Below, piece by piece: positions 1 through 7,273 of a DNA stretch of 44,564 bases. Source of the DNA: JAMIFV01 sp035906055. GTDB taxonomy: Bacteria > Pseudomonadota > Alphaproteobacteria > Rickettsiales > JABCZZ01. Location of the stretch: the NCBI GenBank assembly GCA_035906055.1, contig JAMIFV010000008.1, forward strand, positions 1-44,564. The letters run 5' to 3'. The notes below the pieces were generated by a model. The model did no database searches. It was not told the origin of the DNA and saw only the letters and a list, made by a program, of their open reading frames with translations. Made by a program: the position numbers and the translations under genes. How positions within the stretch are numbered: the first letter of the stretch is position 1; each line of letters begins with the position of its first letter.

Positions 1-226
1 AGGTGGAGCGCATGAACCGGACGCTCAAAGAAGCTACCGTCAAGCGATACCACTACCAATCACATGCTCAATTGAAGGAGCATATCGCTAACTTCCTGAA
101 TGCATACAACGTCGCAAAACACTCCAAGGACTCACACCTTATGAATACATCATCAAATCCTGGCAAAAAGAGCCAGAACGATTTAAAATCAACCCAAACC
201 ATCACAAAGTGGGACTAAACACCTAA
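1..226 (+). pseudogene. IS481-type transposase, C-terminal remnant with frameshift
   Basis: The first part, from the window edge to about position 122, encodes the end of a DDE integrase core: the V-E-R-M-N-R motif carries what should be the last catalytic Glu, followed by a T-V-K-R-Y-H-Y stretch typical of IS481 transposases. After A-K-H at 114-122 the frame is lost. The expected C-terminus (L-T-P-Y-E-Y... ending K-V-G-L-N-T) continues in another frame from 131 to the TAA at 224-226. Compared with the usual spacing in the family the junction is about 10 nt short, so a small deletion is likely. The 5' part lies outside the window. The stop codon directly touches the tRNA 3' end, leaving no room for a separate terminal inverted repeat. 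The copy is non-functional. The family call rests on the motif and the characteristic C-terminus. Confidence 0.8.
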
Positions 227-300
227 TGGAGCGGGTGATGGGAATCGAACCCACGTATGCAGCTTGGAAGGCTGCCGTTCTACCATTGAACTACACCCGC
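227..300 (-). tRNA. tRNA-Gly (anticodon TCC)
   Basis: On the minus strand a full cloverleaf can be folded. The acceptor stem is GCGGGTG/CACCCGC, the D arm GTTC/GAAC, the anticodon stem GCAGC/GCTGC with loop CTTCCAA giving anticodon TCC, and the T arm loop TTCGATT. CCA is encoded at the 3' end (227-229 on the plus strand as TGG). Length is 74 nt including CCA. It reads GGA glycine codons. The transposase remnant ends immediately at its 3' side. Confidence 0.96.
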
Positions 301-322
301 GTACCTTAGCCTTACCCTATTT

Positions 323-390
323 GTCATTCCGGCGGAAGCCGGAATCCAGCAAGGCAGCAAGACTGGCCCCCGGCCTGCGCCGGGGCGGCA
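323..390. repeat. Palindromic intergenic repeat (REP-like)
   Basis: Two adjacent inverted repeats lie between the tRNA and the secretin gene. ATTCCGGC/GCCGGAAT (326-345) forms an 8-bp stem, and a C-rich/G-rich pair around 365-386 forms a second. The phrase 'cattccggcggaagccgg' is familiar from dispersed repeats of many proteobacteria, so this is most likely one copy of a genome-wide element. It could also act as a transcription barrier between the convergent flanks. Only one copy is present in this window. Confidence 0.6.
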
Positions 391-477
391 GCTTTCTTAA
401 AGCTCACTTCGCTCGCCAACGAAACCAGCTTATAGTGGGTGATACAGGAAAAATCAAACGTTTGCTAGAACGTTACG

Positions 478-2376
478 TCAGAACGTAACAGGGCGCGGAT
501 CCCTGGAGAAGGTATTGAATATATCTTTGTCCACCTTGTTCAGCGAACCACGCGTATCCACGATAGTCGCCTTGATAAGGATCACCAGCTCCTTGTTCTT
601 CGAGGAGCGGTTAACCCCTTTGAAAAGATGGCCTAAAACCGGGATATCGCCGACAAACGGCACGGCAGAGTCGGAATTGTCACCTTCCTGCTGCATCAGG
701 CCGCCGATCACCATGGTCTGGCCGCTCTTCATGCGTACAGTGGAATCCAGGTCACGCGTCTGCACTTCGGGGATGATGCTGGTAAGGCTGGGGTCACCCA
801 CCTGAGCCGCCAGATATTTCACTGCCGGATCTTCCACCCCCGCCCCGTTGAGGGTGGTAAGGCTGGGATGCACGGAGAGCGTCACTTCGTCATTCTGCAA
901 ATCTATCGCGGGCAGGATGCTCAGGCTCACGCCGATGGGCACAACGTTCGTTTCGCTGTTGACCGTAACGGTGGGCTGGGTGGTCACCGACCCTGTGGTG
1001 GTGGTGGAAGACTGGGTGGCGGTCACCTTGAAGAATACGCGGTTGGTGGCAAAGGTCAGCGTGGAGGGCTGGTTGTTGATGGCATGCAGGCGCGGGCTGG
1101 AAAGCGTGCGTGTAGTGCCAAATCTCTCTACCGCGCTGATAAGGGCCGACAGGTCGCCTTTGGATATGGAAACAGAGGCCATGTCCGTTCCCGTCGTCAG
1201 CACGTTACCGATGGTGTTGAACGATACGCCGCCACCGATATTGTCACCAACGGCGGTCCAGTTGATGCCGGTCTTGTACTCCTGCGACAGGTCGACTTCG
1301 ATGATCTTGGCTTCGATCAGCACCTGCGCGGAAGAATTCTTTTTCAGTTTTTCCAGCAACAGCTCCACCATTTCATGCTGCTTGCTGGTGCCGTTGAGCG
1401 AGAGAATGCCCGCCTGCCGGTTGATGGTATATTCCTTGCCGGAACCTGAACTTCCGGTAGCCGCCGCAGGAGCTACAGGCGCTGCCACCGCTTCAGGCGC
1501 AGCAGGTACCACCGGAGCACCGGTAGCCGCCATCAGCAGGTTAGCATCTGCCTGCAGGGTGTTGACCGAGACATGCCGTGCCGGGGCAAAACTGAGTATC
1601 TGATCCAGCCCGCTTTCAAGCGATTTCCAGAAATCGCCCTGAGTCTTGGTTTTGGTAGAAGTGCTGGAGCTATTCCCGCCGGAACCGCCCCCTGAACTTC
1701 CGCTGTTGCCGCTGCTGCCGCTGCCGCTGCTGCCGGAACCGGAACTGGACTGCACGCTGGTGCTGAGGCTCACGGACGTTTCGCTGTCGCGGTCGATATT
1801 GAGGAAGTCGATCGCATAGCTTTTGATGTAAGGGGTGTCGCGCTCTACGCGCAGTACGCCGTTCTTCATGCTGTAACGCAGGCCGGCAAGGCTTGCAATG
1901 CGTTCGATCACTTCATTGAAGGGCTTTTCCTTGGCGATGAAGGAAATACCGCCTGCGATGCCTGCGTCGAGTTCAATATCGATATCGGCAAGCTTGGCCA
2001 GTTCAAGCAATACGTCCTTTAGCGGCACGTCATCCGTCACGGAAATGGACACAAGCTGCGTCTCGCCGATCTTGGGCGGGCGAGGCGCCGCCAGTATTTC
2101 CGCAAGCTGCGGAATGGGCGGCGCGCCTTTGTCGATGGTCACTTCCAGCGATTCGGGAGGGGAAGAGCCATCGTTTTTGGGGTGGCCCATATTTTTATAG
2201 TCCGCACGGCTGATGCCGAGTGTCGGATCGATCGAGTTCATCTTGTCCAGATGCTTTTCTACGGCAGTATCGCAGGAAGAAAGGCAGATGGCGGACGCCG
2301 TGGTGAACAGCACGCCCAGAGTACGCAGCCCAACCCCCTTAAATACCCGCAGTGTGTACAACGCCCCAGCCTTCAT
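478..2376 (-). CDS. Lipoprotein secretin, MshL/PilQ-GspD superfamily
   Basis: The 632-residue protein forms an outer-membrane channel in the secretin superfamily. The N-terminus has a hydrophobic segment ending in a lipobox, with the acylated Cys at about residue 35 (L-S-S-C), so it is an outer-membrane lipoprotein. Residues about 105-180 look like an STN/secretin-N domain. A long Ser/Gly/Thr-rich linker follows (about 205-245). The secretin domain proper occupies about 340-620 and ends with the diagnostic V-P-F-V-G-D-I-P-V-L-G-H-L-F-K block. This architecture matches MSHA-pilus MshL-type secretins best. No pilus or type II secretion genes lie next to it, so its machine is unknown. The upstream gene at 2479-3030 is on the same strand about 100 nt away and may be co-transcribed. 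Confidence 0.88.
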   Translation of the reverse strand: MKAGALYTLRVFKGVGLRTLGVLFTTASAICLSSCDTAVEKHLDKMNSIDPTLGISRADYKNMGHPKNDGSSPPESLEVTIDKGAPPIPQLAEILAAPRPPKIGETQLVSISVTDDVPLKDVLLELAKLADIDIELDAGIAGGISFIAKEKPFNEVIERIASLAGLRYSMKNGVLRVERDTPYIKSYAIDFLNIDRDSETSVSLSTSVQSSSGSGSSGSGSSGNSGSSGGGSGGNSSSTSTKTKTQGDFWKSLESGLDQILSFAPARHVSVNTLQADANLLMAATGAPVVPAAPEAVAAPVAPAAATGSSGSGKEYTINRQAGILSLNGTSKQHEMVELLLEKLKKNSSAQVLIEAKIIEVDLSQEYKTGINWTAVGDNIGGGVSFNTIGNVLTTGTDMASVSISKGDLSALISAVERFGTTRTLSSPRLHAINNQPSTLTFATNRVFFKVTATQSSTTTTGSVTTQPTVTVNSETNVVPIGVSLSILPAIDLQNDEVTLSVHPSLTTLNGAGVEDPAVKYLAAQVGDPSLTSIIPEVQTRDLDSTVRMKSGQTMVIGGLMQQEGDNSDSAVPFVGDIPVLGHLFKGVNRSSKNKELVILIKATIVDTRGSLNKVDKDIFNTFSRDPRPVTF

Positions 2377-2478
2377 ATTTTATACATCACCAGTTGTAGC
2401 TATAGTGGTGCTTATTAACCACTACATATATTGTGCGGGGTCAGTAAGCAACTAGAAATGTGATGAAAGCTGAGAAAT

Positions 2479-3030
2479 CTATCCTGAAATGATCACAGGC
2501 AAGGCCTGCGACTCCTGCAGCGAGGCCGCGCGCGACAACGCCTGATTGTATGCCTGATACTCATTGGCAACAGCTGTGGCAGAAAAACTTTCACCTGCAC
2601 GGGCAGGAGGTGCCGCAGGGTCATTTGCGGTGGGGACACCTGCATTGCTCGGCTTGTATTTTACGAAGCTGTAACTCACCAGCGTGTTATATTGCAGCGC
2701 GGGAGCGAAACGCGAAAAGGCCTGTGCGTTGGCCAGCGGCGAATTGGCTGGTTGCGATTGCGAGATCAACTGCGTCAGGTAGGCGGAAGAGTTCTGGGTG
2801 GATGCTTTAGCGGTGCCCTGCGCAGTATTTATATCCGCCGCCAGCCGCGACGTGACTTGCCTAAGATCACGCTGCGCATTATTATCACTGACGCGATCGG
2901 CGGCCACAGGCGCACTGACCGCGACCGGGGTAACGCGCGTGGATACACGGTCCACCACAGCAACTGGCTGCGTGGACAGCGTCGCGTTAGCGACAGGAGG
3001 AACATTGAGTACGGACGAAATACTGACCAT
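2479..3030 (-). CDS. Hypothetical Ala/Ser/Val-rich protein upstream of secretin
   Basis: I do not recognise this 183-residue protein. I place the start at the ATG at 3028-3030 (M-V-S-I-S-S-V-L), because the 16 residues before it look like read-through of an AT-rich leader; a longer form from 3078 is possible. Composition is low-complexity, rich in Ala, Ser, Val, Pro and Gln, with no membrane segment and no convincing signal peptide. The middle (Q-R-D-L-R-Q-V-T-S-R-L-A-A-D-I-N-T-A-Q) could form a short helix. It is followed by the secretin gene on the same strand, so it may belong to the same unit, but no function follows from the sequence. Confidence 0.6.
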   Translation of the reverse strand: MVSISSVLNVPPVANATLSTQPVAVVDRVSTRVTPVAVSAPVAADRVSDNNAQRDLRQVTSRLAADINTAQGTAKASTQNSSAYLTQLISQSQPANSPLANAQAFSRFAPALQYNTLVSYSFVKYKPSNAGVPTANDPAAPPARAGESFSATAVANEYQAYNQALSRAASLQESQALPVIISG

Positions 3031-3234
3031 AACGTTTATGCAGGAATTTTTAGCGATGCAGTTTAGATACACCGCCACACTAACATTATACGCATAATTT
3101 TAATTTTGTCAATTTTCACAATAGGTTAACCATAAATCATCCTTTAACGCCACCACCATAACCATTCCAACCGATTTACAAAAACATTAAAAACTTAATA
3201 AAATCATTAATTTGCTACCCCTGACCGGAAACTT

Positions 3235-3816
3235 ATGTCCAAAAAAATGAAGCTAATCCTTTTCACCTGCCTGATCGTGGTGCTTATCATCGCGCTGCAA
3301 AATCCCGCCCCCTCCTCGCCGCCCACAACGGGAAAGGCAGATATAGGCGGGGCTTTTACCCTTACCGACCAGCATGGCAGGCCCTTCAGCAGCGATGCAC
3401 TCAAAGGCCGCCATTCGCTCATCTTCCTTGGCTACTCCAACTGCCCGGATATCTGCCCCGCCACCCTGCTGCTGCTTGGCGATACGCTGAAAAAACTCGG
3501 GCCCGACGCGGACAAGGTGAACACGGTGTTCATCAGCGTGGACAGCCAGAACGACTCGCCGGAGAAACTCGCTGAGTACCTCAAGAATTTCGATCCCCGT
3601 ATCGTTGCGCTCACCGGGGATGAAGCGCAGATAGAATCCATCATCAAGGCGTATAAGGGATATGCCAAACGTCCTGACGATGCAGCGCCGGGCAACACGC
3701 TCATTTCGCATTCAGGATGGATATACCTCATGGACAAGGACGGAAACTATATCAGTCATTTCGACAGCAACGTCCATTCAGACACGCTGGTGCAGGCGGT
3801 GAAAGCCGCGCTTTAA
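3235..3816 (+). CDS. SCO1/SenC family copper chaperone / thioredoxin-fold protein
   Basis: The 193-residue protein has an N-terminal membrane anchor (about residues 5-21) followed by a thioredoxin-like domain facing the periplasm. The copper-binding signature is complete: C70-P-D-I-C74, and the distal His at about 159 in L-I-S-H-S-G-W. Sco proteins deliver or reduce copper for the CuA centre of cytochrome c oxidase; that role here is inferred from the family, as no oxidase genes are in the window. The start follows a purine-rich stretch (CCGGAAAC). Its stop overlaps by a few bases the stop of the convergent deaminase gene, so the two converge with no terminator between them. Confidence 0.92.
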   Translation: MSKKMKLILFTCLIVVLIIALQNPAPSSPPTTGKADIGGAFTLTDQHGRPFSSDALKGRHSLIFLGYSNCPDICPATLLLLGDTLKKLGPDADKVNTVFISVDSQNDSPEKLAEYLKNFDPRIVALTGDEAQIESIIKAYKGYAKRPDDAAPGNTLISHSGWIYLMDKDGNYISHFDSNVHSDTLVQAVKAAL

Positions 3817-4298
3817 CCCGCGCGTTTCTGGGCAAAGAACTGTTTAAGCAATTCGCCGCATTTGGCTTCTTCCACGCCGCCGATGATTTCAGGTTTGTGG
3901 TGGCAGGTGGGCTGGCTGAAGATGCGCGCGCCGTGGTCCACGCCGCCGCCCTTGGGGTCATACGCACCGAAATAGACGCGGCGCAGGCGTGCAAACGCGA
4001 TGGCCTGCGCGCACATGGCGCAGGGTTCCAGCGTCACATAGATGTCGCATTCAGTAAGGCGGGTAGTGCGCAGTTTGCGGCTGGCTTCACGGATCACCAG
4101 CAACTCGGCATGCGCAGTGGGGTCGGTCATCGCTTCGCACATATTATGGGAGGAAGCGATAATGGCCCCGGTAGCCGAATCCACAATCACCGCACCAACC
4201 GGCACCTCGTCCTGATTGCCGCCGACACGGGCCCGTTCAATGGCCATATGCATGGGGGAAAAAGGAAGGGCGGGATCAGGTTCAATCGACATAGTCAC
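3813..4298 (-). CDS. tadA: tRNA adenosine(34) deaminase (TadA-type nucleoside deaminase)
   Basis: This zinc-dependent deaminase has about 161 residues, the usual length of TadA. The catalytic motif H63-A-E65 and the zinc ligands P-C93-A-M-C96 are present, as are the flanking P-V-G-A-V and T-L-E-P-C blocks. TadA converts A34 to inosine in tRNA-Arg(ACG). Some guanine or cytosine deaminases share this fold, so the tRNA substrate is a family inference. The gene begins with GTG at 4298, sharing one base with the stop of sspB; an ATG six bases further in (4292) is an alternative. Translation is therefore probably coupled to sspB. Confidence 0.85.
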   Translation of the reverse strand: MTMSIEPDPALPFSPMHMAIERARVGGNQDEVPVGAVIVDSATGAIIASSHNMCEAMTDPTAHAELLVIREASRKLRTTRLTECDIYVTLEPCAMCAQAIAFARLRRVYFGAYDPKGGGVDHGARIFSQPTCHHKPEIIGGVEEAKCGELLKQFFAQKRAG

Positions 4299-4786
4299 TA
4301 TTTTTTCCTGAAAGCGTCCAGCGTGAATACTTTAGCGCCTTCCTCACCCGCAGAGCCGGAAGTTTCGTTCAATGCCGTTTTCTCATATGCTGGCGAAGAT
4401 GACGGTTTTGACGGCGCTATCATGTCTTCGTCTTCATAGGCATGGAACTGCAGGCCAAATTTGACGCTGGGGTCGGCAAAGCCGGTCAGCGCCTCAAACG
4501 GCACGGTAAGTTTTTCAGGGATATTGCTAAAGCTCAGCGTAACGCGGAAATGATCCTGCTCCACTTTCAGGTCACGGAACTGGTGCTGCAGCACAATGGT
4601 GATCTCATGCGGGTATTTGGAGCGCAGCATATCTGACACCACCGCGCCGGGATGATCGGTACGGAAGGTAATGAAAAAATGATGCGGATCGGCAAGCCCG
4701 TCTGTCGTCACCTGACGCAGTACATCATACACAACGCGGCGCATCGCTTTGTCCACCAGCGTCGTATAGTCATATTGTTTCGTCAT
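4298..4786 (-). CDS. sspB: SspB, ClpXP adaptor for ssrA-tagged proteins (alphaproteobacterial form)
   Basis: The 162-residue protein matches the alphaproteobacterial SspB family (formerly DUF1321). An N-terminal folded domain of about 115 residues (D-P-H-H-F-F-I-T-F-R-T-D-H-P-G) binds the ssrA degron. A variable Ser/Pro-rich linker follows, then a short conserved C-terminal tail (K-V-F-T-L-D-A-F-R-K-K), the expected ClpX-docking peptide. A good ribosome binding site (AAAGG) lies upstream of the ATG at 4786. The gene lies directly downstream of the tmRNA gene on the same strand and overlaps tadA by one base. The tag-making RNA and the tag-reading adaptor are thus encoded side by side. Confidence 0.92.
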   Translation of the reverse strand: MTKQYDYTTLVDKAMRRVVYDVLRQVTTDGLADPHHFFITFRTDHPGAVVSDMLRSKYPHEITIVLQHQFRDLKVEQDHFRVTLSFSNIPEKLTVPFEALTGFADPSVKFGLQFHAYEDEDMIAPSKPSSSPAYEKTALNETSGSAGEEGAKVFTLDAFRKK

Positions 4787-4804
4787 TCGTCACCTTTCTT
4801 TTAT

Positions 4805-5190
4805 CGTTCAAGCGCCACTGCGGCTGCGCTGCTCCAGCCCTGCTTAGGGGCTGGAATATTCAGTGGGGGGTTTCTGTTACCCGGCACCCCCCGGGCCGTG
4901 TTACGTGCTAGAGCACGCGAGCGCCCAATTAGGCAGCAGCGCGAGCTACAACGAGGTCATCGTTAGCAGCAACAAATGCAACGTTATCGTTAGCATTTAT
5001 GATTGTGACCCGATAAAGACGGAATCATCCCTGGCAAAAATCACTTCTTTATTGCGCCCGTCGATGCTGATTCACCCCCGCCGAAATTCGCTGTGTATTC
5101 ACCAGTGAACTTGGGTGGAGGCGCCGGGTTCTGCCCCCGGGTCCGAATCGCCTATTCTAAGTAATCGTTTATCGCCATAGCCATTGCTGG
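4805..5190 (-). ncRNA. ssrA: tmRNA, circularly permuted two-piece form
   Basis: Minus strand. The acceptor piece comes first (about 5190 to 5114). It holds a TPsiC arm (GACCCGGGGGC...AACCC) and the 3' acceptor strand CGCCTCC (5117-5123). After an intervening loop of about 34 nt the coding piece begins with GGGGGTG (5073-5079), which pairs with CGCCTCC over 7 bp including wobbles. The conserved G-A-A-T-C-A-G-C-A-T-C-G-A-C-G-G block follows. The tag reading frame runs from 4994 to 4929: it reads ANDNVAFVA and then ANDDLVVARAAA before TAA. Downstream are a stem-loop, a G/C-rich pseudoknot (about 4860-4905) and a strong hairpin (about 4835-4855). Piece order and split are typical of Alphaproteobacteria. 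The outer ends are approximate. Confidence 0.93.
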
Positions 5191-5197
5191 CCGTAGG

Positions 5198-5226
5198 ATT
5201 ATACAGGGTAATGACGCAGCTTGCAA
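5198..5226 (-). promoter_or_regulatory. Strong sigma70-type promoter of tmRNA
   Basis: On the minus strand a perfect -10 hexamer TATAAT (5198-5203) follows a -35 hexamer TTGCAA (5221-5226) with a 17-nt spacer. Transcription should start near 5190, just at the start of the acceptor piece. It probably also reads into sspB and tadA. Confidence 0.8.
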
Positions 5227-5282
5227 GTTATGGGTTGGGCGGTATAACTGACCACAGGATCCAGTAAAAAGAAAGGGCGCAG

Positions 5283-6215
5283 ATGGCACTCACGGCGGCA
5301 CAAACCAAGGAAATCGAAGACGTAAGGGATGAAGGCGAACGCACCTACCGTGCAGTATGCCCGGCACTGGAAGAGATACTGTATAAGCCCATCCCGATCC
5401 TCGACCACGGTTTTATCCGCGTGATCGACTATATGGGCGACGATTCCGCCATCGTGCAGGCCGCGCGCGTGTCTTACGGCAAGGGCACCAAAAAGGTGAA
5501 CGAGGATGCAGGCCTCATCAACTACCTGCTGCGCCACCGCCATTCCACCCCGTTCGAGATGTGCGAGATCAAATTCCACGTGAAGCTGCCCATCTTCATC
5601 GCGCGCCAGTGGATACGCCACCGCACCGCCAATGTGAATGAATATTCCGCACGTTATTCGATCCTCGACCGCGAGTTCTATATCCCCGCGCCCGAACAGC
5701 TTGCCGCGCAAAGCACCAGCAACCGCCAGGGCCGGGGCGACCTTGTGGAAGGCGCGGAAGCCAGACGTGTGTTTGAGCTGCTGAAGAAAGATTCCACGCA
5801 GGTGTATGACCATTACATCGAAATGCTCAATGAAAGCGAATCGGGTGAGAAAATAAAGCCGCAGAATAAAGGCCTCGCGCGCGAACTCGCCCGCATGAAC
5901 CTGACGCTGAATTACTACACGCAGTGGTACTGGAAAGTGGATTTGCAGAACTTCATGCACTTCCTTTCGCTGCGCGCAGACCCGCATGCGCAGTATGAGA
6001 TCCGCGTCTATGCCGAAGCCATGCTCGACGTGCTCAAACGCTGGCTACCCATCACCTATGACGCCTTCATGAACTACCGCGTGGGTGGCGCTTCCATCTC
6101 TGCCAAAGGCCTTACCTCCATCCGCAGGATGCTGGCAGGCGAGACGGTGACGCAGGAGACGAGCGGCATGGGCAAAGGCGAATGGGCGGAATTTCAAAAG
6201 CTTATCAAAGGATAA
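5283..6215 (+). CDS. thyX: FAD-dependent thymidylate synthase ThyX
   Basis: ThyX methylates dUMP to dTMP using methylene-tetrahydrofolate, FAD and NADPH. The signature R112-H-R-T-A-N-V-N-E-Y-S122 (RHRxxSxNxxS-type) is present, with a second conserved block L-R-H-R-H-S-T-P-F-E at about 83 and the C-terminal R-V-G-G-A-S-I-S-A-K region. At 310 residues it is in the longer size class seen in alphaproteobacteria. A good ribosome binding site (AAAGGG) lies before the ATG at 5283. It is transcribed divergently from tmRNA with only about 90 bp between them. A short hairpin just after the stop may end the transcript. Confidence 0.95.
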   Translation: MALTAAQTKEIEDVRDEGERTYRAVCPALEEILYKPIPILDHGFIRVIDYMGDDSAIVQAARVSYGKGTKKVNEDAGLINYLLRHRHSTPFEMCEIKFHVKLPIFIARQWIRHRTANVNEYSARYSILDREFYIPAPEQLAAQSTSNRQGRGDLVEGAEARRVFELLKKDSTQVYDHYIEMLNESESGEKIKPQNKGLARELARMNLTLNYYTQWYWKVDLQNFMHFLSLRADPHAQYEIRVYAEAMLDVLKRWLPITYDAFMNYRVGGASISAKGLTSIRRMLAGETVTQETSGMGKGEWAEFQKLIKG

Positions 6216-6219
6216 CCGA

Positions 6220-6241
6220 CTGAAACCGTTTCAGGGATTTT
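6220..6241 (+). terminator. Weak terminator-like hairpin after thyX
   Basis: The inverted repeat CTGAAA-CCG-TTTCAG (6220-6234) is followed by GGGATTTT. It sits four bases after the thyX stop codon. The stem is only 6 bp and the T run is short, so termination may be partial. Confidence 0.4.
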
Positions 6242-6254
6242 GGCATATACAGGC

Positions 6255-6285
6255 TTGCGGCTTGTAAGTGTTATGTTATAACATA
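6255..6285 (+). promoter_or_regulatory. Promoter with palindrome, apparently giving a leaderless mRNA
   Basis: A -35-like TTGCGG (6255-6260), a 16-nt spacer and a -10-like TATAAC (6277-6282) would place the transcription start at about 6289-6290, the first base of the ATG. No Shine-Dalgarno sequence precedes that ATG. The -10 lies inside a perfect 14-bp palindrome TATGTTATAACATA (6272-6285), which could be an operator. Confidence 0.5.
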
Positions 6286-6289
6286 CCAT

Positions 6290-7198
6290 ATGTCCGATCA
6301 GAAACCGAAAGAACCACCGCCGCTCGCGGAAGATGTCGCCTATACGGTCAACCATGCGTTGGCATGTGCGGCTACGGACATACTTAATCCCTATATCGGC
6401 AACCTCACACAGCGCTATCTGGGCAAGCGCGTGAATGTGGGCTGCACTCATGATCACGAAACGCCTGCGCCACCAGCCGCCGCAGAAGCACCGAAATTAC
6501 AAAACAAGGGGCTTGGCAAAGGCATGTTCACTGATCTCCTCGCCAAGCAGAACAGTGAAGAACAAGGCGGCTATAAGCGCCTGAAGTCTGTAGACCTGTG
6601 CGAACACGGCGTCTCTGTCCCCGCCCAGCCCAGCAACCTCAAGCACTGGTGGGTTGGCGAGATCGTGGGGGATTTCGGCGCCGTGCCCATCACGGTGGCC
6701 GCACAACGCATGTTGCCGGGGCTTATGAATAGCATCCGCGCGCTGGCCGAACCCGTGCTGGGGCCGTTATTCCGTGTCGGTGCGAAGCGTGACGCACGCA
6801 TCTGGGCGGAACACAATAATGTTGAGGTGGGTAGCAAGGAGTATAAGGAACGCGAGCAGGAAACTTACGCACGCGAGATGCGCCACCTGCCGCAGGCGTT
6901 CATGTGGACGGCGTCATCGGTGGCGCTCAATATCGGCGCACAACGCTTAAGCGGCAATAAGGGCGAACTCTCGCACCTGCTGGCGGGCAAAGCCGTGGGC
7001 GCGGCCACCAGCGCCACTGCCGTGCTGGGGTTTCGCAGCTTCGCGCCGCATCAGGCCTATAAATGGGACAACTTCACCAGCGAACATATCTTCAGGCCCA
7101 CGGCCCATGCCGTAAAAAAAGCGGTGAATGGGGAGACATGGCAGGAGAAGGTAAATAACCCGTCATCACCTGAGTTTTCGCAGAAAACTCTAGGGTGA
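6290..7198 (+). CDS. Hypothetical protein, 302 residues
   Basis: I do not recognise the family. The protein starts with a Pro/Glu-rich segment (residues 1-15) and has a C-T-H-D-H cluster near residue 52 followed by an Ala/Pro-rich linker. A helical middle (about 120-260) contains moderately hydrophobic, Ala/Gly-rich stretches (residues about 205-250) that could touch a membrane, but no clear transmembrane segment or signal peptide stands out. The start is the ATG at 6290, which appears leaderless. The last codons are part of a long imperfect hairpin (7165-7199). It is flanked by thyX and a toxin-antitoxin pair, neither of which indicates its role. Confidence 0.7.
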   Translation: MSDQKPKEPPPLAEDVAYTVNHALACAATDILNPYIGNLTQRYLGKRVNVGCTHDHETPAPPAAAEAPKLQNKGLGKGMFTDLLAKQNSEEQGGYKRLKSVDLCEHGVSVPAQPSNLKHWWVGEIVGDFGAVPITVAAQRMLPGLMNSIRALAEPVLGPLFRVGAKRDARIWAEHNNVEVGSKEYKEREQETYAREMRHLPQAFMWTASSVALNIGAQRLSGNKGELSHLLAGKAVGAATSATAVLGFRSFAPHQAYKWDNFTSEHIFRPTAHAVKKAVNGETWQEKVNNPSSPEFSQKTLG

Positions 7199-7199
7199 T
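7165..7199. repeat. Long imperfect hairpin overlapping the stop codon
   Basis: Outer arms ATCACC (7165-7170) and GGTGAT (7194-7199) enclose inner arms GAGTTTT (7172-7178) and AAAACTC (7184-7190). The stop codon of the 302-residue protein lies in the outer right arm. No T run follows, so it is either a stabilising 3' hairpin or a small palindromic insertion that supplied the C-terminus of the protein. Confidence 0.55.
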
Positions 7200-7239
7200 C
7201 CTGCTTGATATACTCTTAGCTTGTGGATTTTAATCAAAT

Positions 7240-7261
7240 TATATAGTAATATTACTATATA
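7240..7261. promoter_or_regulatory. 22-bp perfect palindrome, likely HigA operator
   Basis: A perfect AT-rich palindrome (half-site TATATAGTAAT) is centred between 7250 and 7251, a few bases before the ribosome binding site of the toxin gene. HTH antitoxins of this type repress their own operon through such palindromes. A -35-like TTGTGG lies at 7221-7226, so bound repressor would cover the -10 region. Confidence 0.75.
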
Positions 7262-7273
7262 CACAAGGGGAGT

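Noticed and set aside
264..488. Plus-strand 74-codon frame over the tRNA and repeat
   Set aside because: It begins inside the tRNA gene and reads through the palindromic repeat, giving the familiar FRRKPESS translation of such repeats, not a protein.
848..1603. Plus-strand frames opposite the secretin gene
   Set aside because: The secretin C-terminal domain is unmistakable on the minus strand.
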